DNA from: Myotis daubentonii
Taxonomy: Eukaryota; Chordata; Mammalia; Chiroptera; Vespertilionidae
NCBI RefSeq assembly: GCF_963259705.1
Contig: NC_081842.1
Coordinates: 38,653,796 to 38,717,795 of the forward strand
Direction: 5' to 3'
DNA length: 64,000 bases
A program made the position numbers and the translations under genes. Numbering within the stretch: the first letter of the stretch is position 1; every line of letters starts with the position of its first letter. Positions 1-10,362 of this stretch are shown here, one piece after another. Under the pieces are notes generated by a model, which was not told where the DNA came from, made no database searches, and saw only the letters and a program-made list of their open reading frames with translations.

Positions 1-181
1 AAGGGAGAGAGATAGAGAGTTAGAAACATCGATGAGAGAGAAACATCGATCAGCTGCCTCCTGCACATCTCCCACTGGGGATGTGCCCGCAACCCAGGTA
101 CATGCCCTTGACCGGAATCGAACCTGGGACATTTCAGTCCGCAAGCCGACGCTCTATCCACTGAGCCAAACCGGTTTCGGC
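1..181 (-). mobile_element. Ves SINE, minus strand, cut by window edge
   Basis: Reverse complement of a tRNA-derived Ves SINE. The tRNA-like head lies at the right end, with the B box (complement of GGTTCGATTCC) near 115-125 and the A box (complement of TGGCTCAGTGGATAGAGCG) near 149-170. The typical GAGAGAAACATCGAT body lies to the left. The A-rich tail falls outside the window. It is the younger type, with a GTGGATAGAGCG A-box region. Confidence 0.93.
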
Positions 182-1048
182 TCTGATTCTTTTAGAGCAA
201 TTCTTATGGCAACAAGTTCTTTTGGTTTTCCTTTGCCTGAAAATATTTATATTCACCCTCACTGGTTATAGAATTCTGAATTCACAGGTTTTTTCTTCCA
301 CTTTTTTTTTAATATACACTGAATCTGAAGAACATTGAGATTGCTTTTATGGACCAGAGTCTGTTCTGTTTTGTCTTCTTATGATAAAAATATATATGCT
401 AAAATAGACATTCAAATATATTATTTATTTGTACTTCTATATTTGCTCTGAAGATTTCAAATTGGAAAAGCTGCTATAACAAACATAAAATGTTCACATG
501 ATAATATGAGATGTTGAGCCAACATAGCTCAAGATTGCAGCCTGTCACTATTTTCATTAATTGGTTTTTATCCCATAATTAACTGAAGATAAATATTATA
601 TCTCTTATTACATTTCTAGCTTTCCTTTCACTCGATCACACCTTCATCATTCTCCTGGCATGAGGCCACTAGTTTGCAAATTAAAACCAAACAATCTCCA
701 TTAATAATATCTACCGTCTGCTTCCCCATCAGGCTGCTAATTAAACAAGAATTAATAAGTTAATGATAGCAAAACTCTTGGCTGTTTATGTATTTATTGA
801 AGTAACAGGAAATAGTCATATACATTTTAGAAAGACCAAGGAAATGTCAATTCTAGCTTTCATTATACTTTGAATCTATGTACCGGTCTCAGTACATATG
901 CCCTCGCGTCTAACCTGAGGTTCCTATCTAGCCTTGAACCCCACATCTCTTCCCTTCTCCTATTCACATTGAGAATCTCAGTTGTCTCTTTAGTACTCAA
1001 GTCAGATATCACCTTCAGAAGGTAATCCTTCATGTCCTCTTTCTCCAT
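182..1048. other. single-copy AT-rich stretch, no gene seen
   Basis: No repeat family or gene recognised. The part near 665-770 has several TTAATTA-type homeobox-like strings (AATTAAA, TAATAAT, TTAATAAG) and low CpG, as often seen in conserved non-coding DNA. Short open frames here look like chance. Confidence 0.5.
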
Positions 1049-1765
1049 TGTGGTACAGTAGCCCCCCAAAGATGTCCATACTCTAAACCAGGGGTGGGAA
1101 AACTTTTTGACTCAAGGGCCACAATGGGTTCTTAAACTGGACCGGAGGGCCTGAACAAAAGCATGGATAGAGTGTTTGTGTGAACTAATACATGTTAACA
1201 CTGCTGCTGGTGTAGGAGCGGCGGGGAGAGCAAGAGAACCCTCCACTCTTTCGGCTCCGCGGCCGGATAGAACAGCTGAACGGGCCGTAGTTTGCCCACG
1301 GCTGCTGTAAACCCTAGAACCTGAAAATATTGTACTTCATATGGCTAAAGGAACTTTGCAATATAATTTAATGACCTTGAGACAGGGAGATTACCCTGGA
1401 TTCTTCAGGTTGGCCCAATCTAATCACATGAGTCCTTAAAAATGGAGAGCCTTTCCTGGCTGGGTCAGAGTAAGGCATGACTAAGAAAGGAGAGTTAGAG
1501 AGATGCAACATTGCAGGCTTTGAAGATAGAGGAAGGGGTCATGAACCAACAAACGTGGGCAACCTCTACAAGCTGGAAGAGACAAGGAAACAGTTCTCTC
1601 CTAGAACCATCAGAAAGGGATGCAGCCCTACTGACATCTTGAATTTGGCTCAGTGACACCTGTGTCAGACTTTCAACCTACAGAACCAAAAGATAACAAA
1701 TTTGAGTTGTTTTAAACCACTAAGTTTGTGGTCATTGGTTACAGCAGCAAAAGAAAATTAATACA
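1049..1765 (+). mobile_element. ancient LTR (MaLR/ERVL-like), interrupted by a hAT
   Basis: Old mammalian LTR, recognised by its 3' part: a TTGTTTTAAACCACTAAG-like string followed by TTTGTGGTCATTGGTTACAG and an end near ATTAATACA. Upstream there are GGGAGATTACCCTGGATTC and CCCAATCTAATCACATGAG. The 5' end is near TGTGGTACAGTAGCCCCCC. A 216-bp hAT sits inside at 1089-1304. No flanking provirus was seen, so it is probably a solo LTR. The MLT1-like subfamily is a judgement from memory. Confidence 0.7.
1089..1304 (+). mobile_element. non-autonomous hAT with 8-bp target-site duplication
   Basis: Begins CAGGGGTGGGAAAAC and ends with TTTGCCCACGGCTG, imperfect terminal inverted repeats. It is flanked by an 8-bp duplication, CTCTAAAC at 1081-1088 and CTGTAAAC at 1305-1312. 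There is no transposase. It is the same family as 56898-57099, which lies in the opposite orientation. It interrupts the old LTR, so it is younger than that LTR. Confidence 0.9.
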
Positions 1766-1840
1766 ACCCCTCCGGGCTGGGCTGAATGCCCTTCCATAAG
1801 TTTTTGTTATACTCCATGCATACTGCTAGCAATAGGTATT

Positions 1841-2058
1841 CGAGTTTGGGATGAATCTGAGTGCTTTCCAGCTCTTTGCAAGAGGAACCTATGGGTCATC
1901 TCTGTCAGCATCGGGTGTGGGGAGTTCAGCCCCTCTCATCTGCTTTCTCCCTCTACAGTGGCTGTACTTTTACAACAGGAGGATGCCTGCCTCCACCCAC
2001 AGTTGGAATTATGCTCCTGGAAGTGACATTTTCTACAGGGACACACTCTACATTTTTT
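1841..2058 (+). repeat. direct duplication, unit A
   Basis: About 218 bp that recurs at 2629-2851 in the same orientation, roughly 80 percent identical by eye. Shared strings include GTACTTTTACAACAGGAGGA-like and GGACACACTCTACA. The family is not recognised. It could be a local tandem duplication or two copies of an undescribed repeat. Confidence 0.8.
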
Positions 2059-2628
2059 AATGCACTTATCATACGGTACTGATATCATCTGCTAACTTGT
2101 CTGCTCCTTGGGAGTGCTTGAAAGTGGGCATAGGTCTTATATGGAAATGTGGTTATCCATGAATTCATTCATTTATCATACAAAGCATCACTTCATACAC
2201 GGTCCAGGGACAGGCTTTGATAATGAAAATGCATATTAACATTACATTTTCATTTCAATCCATTTCCTGCCTGTGATTTTCATTGAAAAGATGGAATAGG
2301 ATCAGGCATAATAAAGACAGGTGACTTCATTCAGGCGTGGACCCTAACAGTCTTCATATCTTTAGATCTGGCAGTCAAAGGACATTAAAGACATATTTGT
2401 ATCCACAAGATCTTTCCAGTGAATCAGTGAGGTTATTTTGGGAAGTGTGATGGGCCAAGGAGAAGGGGGGAAAACTGAAGAAAGGAAATGCAATTGCTTA
2501 TTTTTCACAGAAAGAGTGTCAGGCAGAAAGCATCAAGCAATGTTACCCGTGACACCATCAGACCGATGACTATTTCTAAGCCAAGTAATGAATCATGTTA
2601 GCACTGTCTAAAGCAAAGGAGATGAAAT
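2059..2628. other. spacer between the duplicated units
   Basis: AT-rich. Near 2085-2230 there is a weak resemblance to L2 3' ends (a TGCTCCTTGGGAG string, then CATTCATTTATCATAC). Nothing else is recognised. The spacer does not visibly repeat after unit B. Confidence 0.35.
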
Positions 2629-2851
2629 CGACTTTGGGGTGAATCTGTGTGCTTTTCAGCCCTTTCCAAGAGGCACCTATGGGCCATCTCTGTCAGCATT
2701 GGGTGTGAGGAGTTCAGCTCCCTCTCACTCATCCGCTTTCTCCCTCGACACCTGCTATACTTTTACAACAGGAGGATGCCTGCCTCCGCCCACAGTTAAA
2801 ATTATGCTCCTTGAAGTGACATTTTTCTATAGGACACACTCTACAATTCTA
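2629..2851 (+). repeat. direct duplication, unit B
   Basis: Second copy of the 1841-2058 unit, with small indels (an extra CTCACT near 2725). An open frame of 139 codons begins in it, but it does not match unit A's frame over its length and runs into unrelated sequence, so I do not call it coding. Confidence 0.8.
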
Positions 2852-3390
2852 AAAAAGTATATGTACTTTAGATTTGATATCTCATTCTTTATTAAACTGA
2901 GAACTTCTCCATTCCTGGAAAGTTACCTGGCAATGAAATTCCTATTTCATCATTTGCACCTATCTCATCTTCCTGCAAGCTTGCCTAATCTCTGGTTCTC
3001 TGTGTTGAACATAGAGAGATCAAGTTCTATAAGTACATATATATATATACCTGGTTAACACTTTAGAAGAGAGGTTTGTGTGTTACTCTGGCCAATCATT
3101 CAATTTTCCAGAAATGGGATGTAGGACAAAACAAACAGACAAAGCTACCTATTTGGTGCCAAACATTACAAAAGGAAACAACTTCTAAACGGTGTGTTAA
3201 TCAAGAAAAAAATTCTTCAGTATTGTATTTTTATTGAAACTGACAAAATATGGCACAGAAGTGAAGCAGGCCAAATATATCATGTTGTTAGGTCTCATCA
3301 ACTTCTCTAGGCTGGGCTTTGTGCACCATACAATCAATTTGATCCCAGTTCATAGTGTTGATTAGAAAGATGGCTGAAATGATTATATCT
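2852..3390. other. single-copy AT-rich stretch
   Basis: No gene or clear repeat seen. Contains a short (AT)n run near 3039-3050. Confidence 0.45.
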
Positions 3391-3425
3391 TTCCAGAGTC
3401 AAGCTCAGTAGGCTTGACTCTGGAA
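3391..3425. repeat. perfect 14-bp inverted repeat (hairpin)
   Basis: TTCCAGAGTCAAGC at 3391-3404 pairs exactly with GCTTGACTCTGGAA at 3412-3425 around a 7-nt loop (TCAGTAG). It is not part of a recognised transposon. The stem is shorter than a typical microRNA precursor. Confidence 0.85.
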
Positions 3426-3869
3426 GCAAGCAGATCAAAATCCAGTCAAGTGTTTCACTAATTCTCTAGCTTCTGCTGCTTCTTATTTTTCTGGTTTATT
3501 TAATTTTCAACATTACCATAATCTTGAAATCCCTTATCTCTTTGACCCCCCCTTCCTCTATCCTGACTTTTACATAGCATATGGTAAGATATTCAATTAA
3601 CTCAATTCTGGGCTGAAGTAAGCCAGGTCAAAGGTTTCTTCAGGAAAAAATAATTCCTAATAAATATACTGATAAAATGACCACTCTTGGCAGAATATTA
3701 CTTTTTAAATCCTATTTTCAGGCATATTTTATACTTTTCCTCATTCCAGATTATTAAATTATATATTTCAATAGGTTTGGTTTTTCTGTCTTTGAGATGT
3801 TGCCTTTTTGTGTCATGTGTCAATCATAATAGGCTAAATTATGCTGCAATTTAAAAAATATCAGGGGCT

Positions 3870-4090
3870 GCCAAAACAGGTTTGGCTCAGTGGATAGAGC
3901 GTTGGCCTATGGACTGAAGGGTCCCAGGTTCGATTCCAGTCAAGGGCGTGTACCTTGGTTGTGAGAACATCCCCAGTGGGAGATGTGCAGGAGGCAGCTG
4001 ATCGATGTTTCTCTCTCATCGATGTTTCTAATTCTCTATCTCTCTCCCTTCCTCTCTGTAAAAAATCAATAAAATATATTTTAAAAATAT
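3870..4090 (+). mobile_element. Ves SINE, full length, plus strand
   Basis: tRNA-like head with A box (TGGCTCAGTGGATAGAGCG) and B box (GGTTCGATTCC), Ves body, and a 3' end AAAAAATCAATAAAATA. It is flanked by a target-site duplication ATATCAGGGGCT at 3858-3869 and ATATGAGGGGCT at 4091-4102. RNA polymerase III promoter boxes are intact. Confidence 0.95.
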
Positions 4091-4375
4091 ATATGAGGGG
4101 CTTAAAAAAACAGGGGTTTATTCCTCACTCATGCTACATGCCCATTGCTCGTTGACAGAAGAATCCCATTGTCATCACAGGGAGGGGGGACCCAGGCTGA
4201 TGAAATAGCCACCATTTGCCATCTCAGTGGAAAAGAGACTTCTAGAGTACCTCACACACCAGGGTGACATATGCAAAATGTATTGGCCCCAGCCAACCAC
4301 AAGAAAATGAGAAAGTGCAAAGCTACCATTTCCAATAAGTTAGAAATTGAAAATATTTGACAAAACTAATGGCAA

Positions 4376-4591
4376 GCCCAGCCAGCATGGCTCAGTTGTT
4401 GAGTATCGACCTAAGAACCAGGAGGTCACGGTTCAATTCCCAGTCAGGGACATGCCCAGGTTGTGGCTCAATCCCCAGTGTGGGGCATGCAGGAGGCAGC
4501 AGATCAATGATTCTCTCTCATCATTGATGTTTCTAATCTCTTTCTCTCCTTCTCCCTTCCTCTCTGAAATCAATAAAAAATACTTTTTAAA
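4376..4591 (+). mobile_element. Ves SINE, divergent (GGTTGAG/GACCTA type) subfamily
   Basis: Different subfamily from 3870-4090: the head reads CAGCATGGCTCAGTTGTTGAG and AACCAGGAGGTCACGGTTC, and the tail CTCTGAAATCAATAAAAAA. Flanking duplication is about AACTAATGGCAA at left and AACAAATGGCAA at right. Similar copies are at 19981 and 50769. Confidence 0.92.
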
Positions 4592-4810
4592 AAACAAATG
4601 GCAATCATGGGCTGCTATTAAAATTTGTGCTTTGATATTGCCATTTGACCCATAAATTATCAAATTGTATGCCTTGTTCATTATGCAGGTGTTGTATCAT
4701 AATAGACTAGTAGACATTGTAGGTAGTTGCATTTATTAACTCAGAACACATCTATGTATTTTCTTATTTGAAGTGCTTCTGTCTTGCTCCATTATCACTA
4801 CCATTCCCTC

Positions 4811-4833
4811 AACACACACACAGACACACACAC

Positions 4834-4886
<53 letters not shown>
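4811..4886. repeat. (AC)n microsatellite
   Basis: About 75 bp of AC dinucleotides with two interruptions near the left end. A likely polymorphic marker. Confidence 0.97.
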
Positions 4887-4894
4887 CCTCCTGC

Positions 4895-5345
4895 CCCATC
4901 TGATCCTCAACAACTCTAATAGCTTTGTAACTAGTCTCCTTGTTTCTACCCTTACCCTCCAAGGGCCATTTTTTCACATAGCACCCAGAGTGTAAATCAA
5001 ATAAAGTCTTCTCCTACTCAAGACCTTCCAATTTCTTCCCATCAAACAACAAAATACAAACATTTTACATGGCCCAAGACTTCTCCACTCCACCTACCTC
5101 TTCAGTTTCACCAGGCACCATTTTCCTTTCCCACTCTACTCCAGCCACAGTGGCCTTATTTTTGATCCTCAAATAAGTCAAAATAATTTCTGCATCCAGA
5201 AACTTTATATTAAGCCTTCCCTCTGCCTGTTATGTTCTCTCCCCAATTCTTCACATGGCTGACACCTATTGCCATTTAGGTCTTACATCAATGCACCATC
5301 TACAGAGAGGCTATCCCTGATCACCCAATCTAAAATAGTACCCAG
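4895..5345 (+). mobile_element. L2 LINE fragment
   Basis: Matches the 3' region of mammalian L2. Diagnostic strings are ACATGGCCCAAGACTTCTCC, CTCCAGCCACAGTGGCCTTA, TCTCCCCAATTCTTCACATG and GAGAGGCTATCCCTGATCAC. Heavily mutated, no coding potential. Confidence 0.8.
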
Positions 5346-5374
5346 TCCTCTTACTCACTGTTATTCAATTATTT

Positions 5375-5575
5375 AACAAATATCTAAGTGTCAACTATAT
5401 GCCAGACACTACTTTAGATACTTAGATACATTCATGAACAAAGCGAACAACTATGCCTACTTCAGTGGGGGCGAAGGGGGACATACAAAATATAGTAAAT
5501 AGATTAAATAAGTGTGCTATATTTTATTAAGAGATGTAAGGAAAGAAGGAAGGAAGGAAGGGTAAGGCATGCACC
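5375..5575 (-). mobile_element. L2 LINE 3' fragment, minus strand
   Basis: Reverse complement of the L2 terminus: ATTTAACAAATATCTAAGTG and ATGCCAGACACTACTTTAG, then an ATTCATGAACAAAGCGAAC string. Ends near a short GGAA repeat. Confidence 0.7.
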
Positions 5576-5740
5576 TATTTGAATAGGCCAAAGATGGGAC
5601 CATATTGAGTACTACTGTGTTGAAATTCTGCCACTTCAATATGATTTATACCTTGGGTTAATCAAAATTCATAATTAAACATTGAGGGGAAGCATCTCTC
5701 TATAAAAGTATTTCACTTAACCAGGAATGATGGAATTAGA

Positions 5741-5912
5741 GTATAACTATTTTCCAACATTTTGGTCTGGATAATTTTTTTTTTCATGGGGGACTGTCCT
5801 GTACATTATGCAATATTTAGCAGCATTTCTGGATCTACCCACCAGATAATGATAATTGCCAAGTGTCCCTGGGAGGAAAAATAGTCCTGCCTCAGAACCA
5901 CTGTTCTTGTTA
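5741..5912 (-). mobile_element. MER20 (Charlie-type hAT fossil), minus strand
   Basis: Reads as the reverse complement of MER20: CATTTTGGTCTGGATAATT, GGGGGACTGTCCTGTACATT, TTTAGCAGCATTTCTGGATC and AATTGCCAAGTGTCCCTGGG, ending near CAGAACCACTG. Old and non-autonomous. A 68-codon minus-strand frame across it is incidental. Confidence 0.85.
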
Positions 5913-6134
5913 ATGAGCATCAGTGGCTGTTCATAAGGAAAAACAAGGGACAAAGGAACACTCTAGGCTTTCTGATGGAAGTATAAAACGCAACCCATAA
6001 AATAATCTTGTCCTATATAATAAAAGCTTAATATGCTAAGTGTCTGGTCATCCAGTTGGCCTTTCAACCAATCAAAGCATAATATGCTAATGATATGCTA
6101 AGGCTGCTCAACTGCTCGCTATGACGTGCATTGA

Positions 6135-6148
6135 CCACCAGGGGGCAG
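6135..6148 (+). promoter_or_regulatory. CTCF-core-like motif in Helitron (perfect)
   Basis: CCACCAGGGGGCAG matches every position of the degenerate CTCF core CCASYAGRKGGCRS. Binding is inferred from motif only. Confidence 0.6.
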
Positions 6149-6183
6149 TCAACTGGTCAACCAGTAGCTATTACAAGTACTGA

Positions 6184-6197
6184 CCACCAGGGGGCAG
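6184..6197 (+). promoter_or_regulatory. CTCF-core-like motif in Helitron (perfect)
   Basis: Second CCACCAGGGGGCAG, 49 bp downstream and in the same orientation. Weaker copies with one mismatch lie at 6457-6470 (plus) and 6487-6500 (minus). Four related sites in 370 bp suggest internal duplication within the element. Confidence 0.6.
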
Positions 6198-6750
6198 GCG
6201 CTCCGACAGGTAGGTTAGCTTGCTGCTAGAGTCTGGCCGATCTGGACTGAGCGAAACAGACCGGACATGCCCTGGAGCCCTCCTCCGGTCTTTCCTCAGC
6301 TGGCCAACCTCCCACAGCCCTCCCTGGCCCCAATTGTGCACCGGTGGGGTCCCTTGGCCTGTCCTGCACACCCTCGCAATCTGGGACCCCTCAGGAGATG
6401 TCGGAGAGCCGGTTCAGCCCAATGGCAGAACGACTGATTGCTATGACATGCACTTACCATCAGGGGGCAGACGTTCAATGCAGCAGCTTCCCCCTAGTGG
6501 TCAGTGCACTCCCTCAGGGGGAGCGCCACTCATCCAGAAGCCGGGCTCATGACTGGCGAGCACAGTGGCAGTGGTGGGAGCCTCTCCCGCCTCCACAGCA
6601 TCACTAAGAATGTCCAACTGCTGGCTTAGGCCCACTCCCCTAAGCTGTCAGTCAGAAATTCCCCAAGGGCTCCCAGACTGCGAGAGGGCACAGGCCAGGC
6701 TGAGGGACCCACCCCCCCAAATGCACAAATTTTGTGCACCAGGCCTCTAG

Positions 6751-7189
6751 TAAAAATATAAAAATAAATAAAACCTGAAACTGATTAAGCTGTGGATTTA
6801 GATACCAATATATAGGAAGCACTGGAGACAAACAACAATGCTAAACAACACCAGAAGGACAATCAGCAAAATCCAGACCATGAGAAATAATCTGTTCTTC
6901 CATAAATAATTTCAAGGTAAAAACAAAAGAGAAAGAAAGAAATGGAAGTGGAGAGGGAATCTAGAGATTAAAAGAGACAGCAAAAATTGGGGCAACACAA
7001 TGCCTGGATATTTAGTGATATTAAGTAATTATTAAATTTTTAGTGAAATAATATAGTGATTATGTTTCTTAAAAGAACTTCTGTTAGAGGTAGATACCAA
7101 AACACACTCACTCTTCCTTATTTGCAGATTCAGTATTTGAAATTTCACCTACTCATTAAAATTTATTTGTAACCCAGAAAATCAATACA
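6751..7189. other. single-copy AT-rich stretch
   Basis: No gene or clear repeat recognised between the Helitron and the Tigger fossil. Confidence 0.45.
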
Positions 7190-7750
7190 CAATGATTTGG
7201 AGTCATTAATGGACAGACACACATGGACAGACACAGCAAAGTATTTGAGTGACCTGATGCACAAACTCCCACCTGAAGTTGAACAAGACCATGGTTTGCT
7301 TTCTTATTTCAACTTTTATAACTATGAACAAATGTCCCTTTTATTTAGTGTGCCATTTATCACATTATTTTACTTTGTGTGGGTGATTTTGCTGTATAAA
7401 ATGGCCCCCAAGTGCTGAACTCCTGTCTAGCATTCCTAAGCTCCAGGAGGCTGTGATGTGCCTTATGGAGAAAATGGTTGTGTCAGACAAGCTTCACTCA
7501 GTATTAGTTATAGTGCTGTGGACCCTAAGTCCAATGTTGATGAATCAACAACATATATTAATAAGGCATATTTAATAGGAACACACAAAAACAAGGTTAT
7601 GTATAGAATGGTTGACAGAAATGTGACCAGAGGTTCACAGAATTCTGATACTAAATTTCCCTTAGGAGAAATGGTTCAGTATTGGCTAATTGTGTGTGTT
7701 CACAGCAACGTCAGAGAACATAACTGGTACCAATAGAGACTGGACTCTAT
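7190..7750 (+). mobile_element. Tigger (pogo-like) DNA transposon fossil
   Basis: Reads as a decayed Tigger 5' region. TATAAAATGGCCCCCAAG marks the transposase start. Further on, GGCTGTGATGTGCCTTATGG and AGTTATAGTGCTGTGGACCC encode the remains of the CENP-B-like helix-turn-helix, with residues such as SYSAV and NVDEST still visible. Later sequence contains AATGGTTCAGTATTGGCTAA. Stops and frameshifts interrupt it (a stop follows the MAPKC remnant), so it is a pseudogene of the transposase. Confidence 0.75.
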
Positions 7751-7887
7751 AACAAATGTAATTATATGATTTTGAATTTCTACACTTTAATCTTATAGAA
7801 AACGTTTTCCAATAGGCACTTAATGTCATCCTTAAAGTTTCCTAATCTATGTACATAAAATACATCATATGTACACTTACAAATGTT

Positions 7888-8286
7888 CTAGAGGCCTGGT
7901 GCAAAAATTCGTGCACCAGTGAAGTCCCTCGGCCTGGACTGTTGGATCAGGCCAAAACTGGCTCTCTGACATCCCCTGAGAGGTCCCGGATTGCAAGAGG
8001 GCGCAGGCCAGGCCAAGGGACCCCACCAGTGCACAATTGGGGCTGGGGAGAAATGCAGGAGGTTGGCCAGCCCGAAAGGGACTGCGAGAGGGCTCCAGGG
8101 CATGTCCATCCTGTCTCCCTCAGTCCGGAGCAAGCTCACCTACTGGTCAGAGTGTCTGCCCCCAGGTGGTCAGTGCATGTCATAGCGATCAGTTGAGCAG
8201 CCTTAGCATATCATTAGCATATTATGCTTTGATTGGTTCCATGGTCGACCTGTCAACCGGACACTTAGCATATTAGGCTTTTATTA
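7888..8286 (-). mobile_element. HeliBat-type Helitron, family A, minus strand
   Basis: Begins with CTAGAGGCCTGGTGC, the reverse complement of the 3' terminus, and carries the terminal hairpin (GTGCAAAAATTCGTGCAC). It ends in GGCTTTTATTATCTA, the reverse complement of the 5' end. A CTCF-like core with one mismatch is at 8156-8169 (minus). It abuts the next Helitron 5'-end to 5'-end. Confidence 0.92.
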
Positions 8287-9423
8287 TCTATACTAATAAA
8301 AGGATAATATGCTAATGCCGGGGTCCAACCCCAGCGGGTCCAGGGGTCCCCAAAGGTGTGGACGGAGTCGGCGAAGAAGGAATGTCACGGAGACAGCGTT
8401 CAGTTGATCAGCAACCTAGCCAGGATCTCTAGCCCGGATCTCCAGAGAGGTTCTGCTTCGGATTTCCAGCGAGGTTCTGTAGCCATGTTCCCTTGCTAGG
8501 CTCTCCAGCCAGGTTCTGTCCAGGCTCTCCAGTCAGGTTCAGTGTCCAGGTTCCAGTCAGGTTCTCCTGCCAATCTCTGTAGTCAGGTTCAGTCAGGGAT
8601 CCCTTGCCATGTTCTCCCGCTAGGCTCTGTCTCTAGGCTCCGAGGCCAGTCCCTCTCCAGGATCCTCCGGCATGCTCTCTCCAGCGAAGTTCTTCTGTCT
8701 CTAGGCTCCGTGTAGGTTCTGTCTTCTTGATTCTGTTCTAAGTTCTGAGTGTTTCTGTCTTGTTACAACTGTATTTATACCAGTTGATTCAATCCTATCA
8801 ATCTCTATTACAAAGGTTAGGGCGTTTCTTATCTCCATTCCAGGGAGAAAAGATTATGTAGTTTAAGCATGATTGTTCGTAGTTAAAGGGATTAATTACC
8901 CACCTGGCACTTAGTTGAGGGGTTTTATTCCCTCCCTAACTTCAGGGGAAAATCCCTACCTGGGGAAAACAACCTTTCTCAGAGACCTTGGTTAAAACAC
9001 ATAGTGCCAAGAAGGTGAGCAAACATATTAAGAACAGTATGCCATATATGCCAGGTCCCTTGAAACAGCAAGCATGGACCGGCTCCCGGCATGCTAATTA
9101 GACCAGATGTCTTCTGGCCATCCTTCCAGACATCCTTCTGGACAAAGCCATAGTTGCAGGGGCCAAGGCAGAGGTGGTTAGGGGTGATCAGGCTGGCAGG
9201 GGAGAGCAGTTAGGGGCGATCAGGCAGGCAGGCAGAGTTGCTAGGGGCAATCAGACAGGCAGGCAGGTGAGCGGTTAGGAGCCAGCGGTCCCAGATAGGC
9301 CCAACAGGGATCAGGCCTAAACCGACAGTTGGACATCTCCTGAGGGGTCCCAGATTGGAGAGGGTGCAGGCTGGGCTGAGGGACACCCCCCCCCATGCCC
9401 AATTTTGTGCACTGGGCCTCTAG
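8287..9423 (+). mobile_element. HeliBat-type Helitron split by a solo LTR
   Basis: Starts TCTATACTAATAAAAGG and ends ACTGGGCCTCTAG at 9423. The Helitron body is 8287-8315 plus 9092-9423. The middle 776 bp is an LTR with a perfect 6-bp duplication. The right part resembles the family of 9848-10362, with repeated GGGGCGATCAGGCAGGC-like blocks. Confidence 0.92.
8316..9091 (-). mobile_element. ERV2-type solo LTR, minus strand
   Basis: Begins TGCCGGGGTCC and ends GGCTCCCGGCA, so TG...CA ends are intact. It is flanked by a perfect 6-bp duplication TGCTAA at 8310-8315 and 9092-9097; 6 bp is usual for class II (betaretrovirus-like) elements. On the minus strand a TATAAATACAG box lies near 8770-8782, followed by a long GC-rich leader with repeated AGGTTCTG-like units. 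No gag, pol or env flank is present. Same family as 29763-30549. Confidence 0.92.
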
Positions 9424-9689
9424 TATAGTATATATCATGCTTAAAAATTAAATATCCTGAATAATAAAAAATTGACAACTGACTGGATAACAAAATTATG
9501 CGATTTTAGATTTGCTTTAAAATAATCCGGTGTGAGACTTAATGGGAGAGGGTAGTTGATAACTGTTGAATTTGGGTGATGATATTTGGGGTTTTCATTA
9601 TATTCTACTCTTTTATATATTTGAAATTTTCTACAATAAAAAGTTATGCAAATGGAGCAAGAGTAGAAATGAGATTTAAGGAGGCAGGC
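9424..9689. other. single-copy AT-rich spacer
   Basis: No gene or clear repeat recognised. Confidence 0.4.
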
Positions 9690-9847
9690 ATCAGAAGTTT
9701 GCAATTTCAATTAAGATGTGCAGGATAGAGCTTGCTGAGGAGGTGGTATTTTAGAAAGAGATGAAAAATTTGACCATATAGTGAGCTGGAACAAAAGCAA
9801 TCTAAACAGGAGGAATAATCAGTGCAAAGGCCCTGAGGAAAGGCATA
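9690..9847 (-). mobile_element. L2 LINE fragment, left part of an interrupted copy
   Basis: Reverse-complement L2. Diagnostic strings are GAGGAGGTGGTATTTTAGA and GTGCAAAGGCCCTGAGGAAA. The copy continues at 10363 after the Helitron. Confidence 0.75.
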
Positions 9848-10362
9848 TCCTATCTAATAAAGAGGGAGTATGCTAATGGACCCTCACGCCATCATAAAGA
9901 TGGCAATGCCCACAGCCAATAAGGAGGGAATATACTAATTGACTACCACGCCCTCAAAGATGGTGGCACCCACAGCCAAAAGATGGCCAGCAGGGGAGGG
10001 CAGTTGGGGGGGACCAGGCCAGCAGAGGAGGGCAGTTAGGAGTGACCGGGCCAGCAGGCGAGGGCCGTTAGGGGAGACCAGGCTGGCAGGGGAGGGAAGT
10101 TTGGGGTGATTGAACCGGCAGGGGAGCAGTTAAGCATTGATCAGGCTGGCAGGCAGAAGCAGTTAGGGACAGTCAGGCAGGCAGGCAGGCAGGCGAGTGG
10201 TTGGGAGCCAGCAGTCCCAGATTGCGAGAGGGATGTCCGACTGCTAGTTTAGGGATCAGCAGTTGGACATCCCCCAAGGGGTCCCAAATTGGAGAGGGTA
10301 CAGGCTGGGCTGAGGGACCACCACCACCCCCAGTGCACGAATTTCTTGCACCGGGCCTCTAG
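9848..10362 (+). mobile_element. HeliBat-type Helitron, family B
   Basis: Starts TCCTATCTAATAAAGAG and ends with a hairpin (GTGCACGAATTTCTTGCAC) plus CGGGCCTCTAG. Flanks are A on the left and T on the right, the A|T target typical of Helitrons. YY1-like strings occur near the 5' end: AAGATGGCAAT at 9897 and AAGATGGTGGC at 9957. The interior has GGGGAGGGCAGTTRGGG-like short repeats. Non-autonomous. Confidence 0.94.

Larger units (their letters stand above)
6011..6750 (+). mobile_element. HeliBat-type Helitron, family A (CTCF-like motif family)
   Basis: Starts TCCTATATAATAAAAGC, the HeliBat 5' end. It ends with a short hairpin (ATGCACAAATTTTGTGCAC) followed by AGGCCTCTAG, the rolling-circle CTRR terminus. 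No Rep/helicase reading frame, so it is non-autonomous. The 5' part has a CCAAT string (ACCAATCAAAGC), several ATATGCTAA blocks and repeated CCACCAGGGGGCAG sites. Open frames through the GC-rich middle are incidental. Confidence 0.95.

Noticed and set aside
2639..3058. 139-codon frame as a gene
   Set aside because: It starts in a duplicated unit and runs into unrelated sequence; the frame is not kept between the two units.
3870..4000. tRNA gene suggested by A and B boxes
   Set aside because: The boxes belong to the tRNA-derived head of a Ves SINE with target-site duplications; no full cloverleaf.
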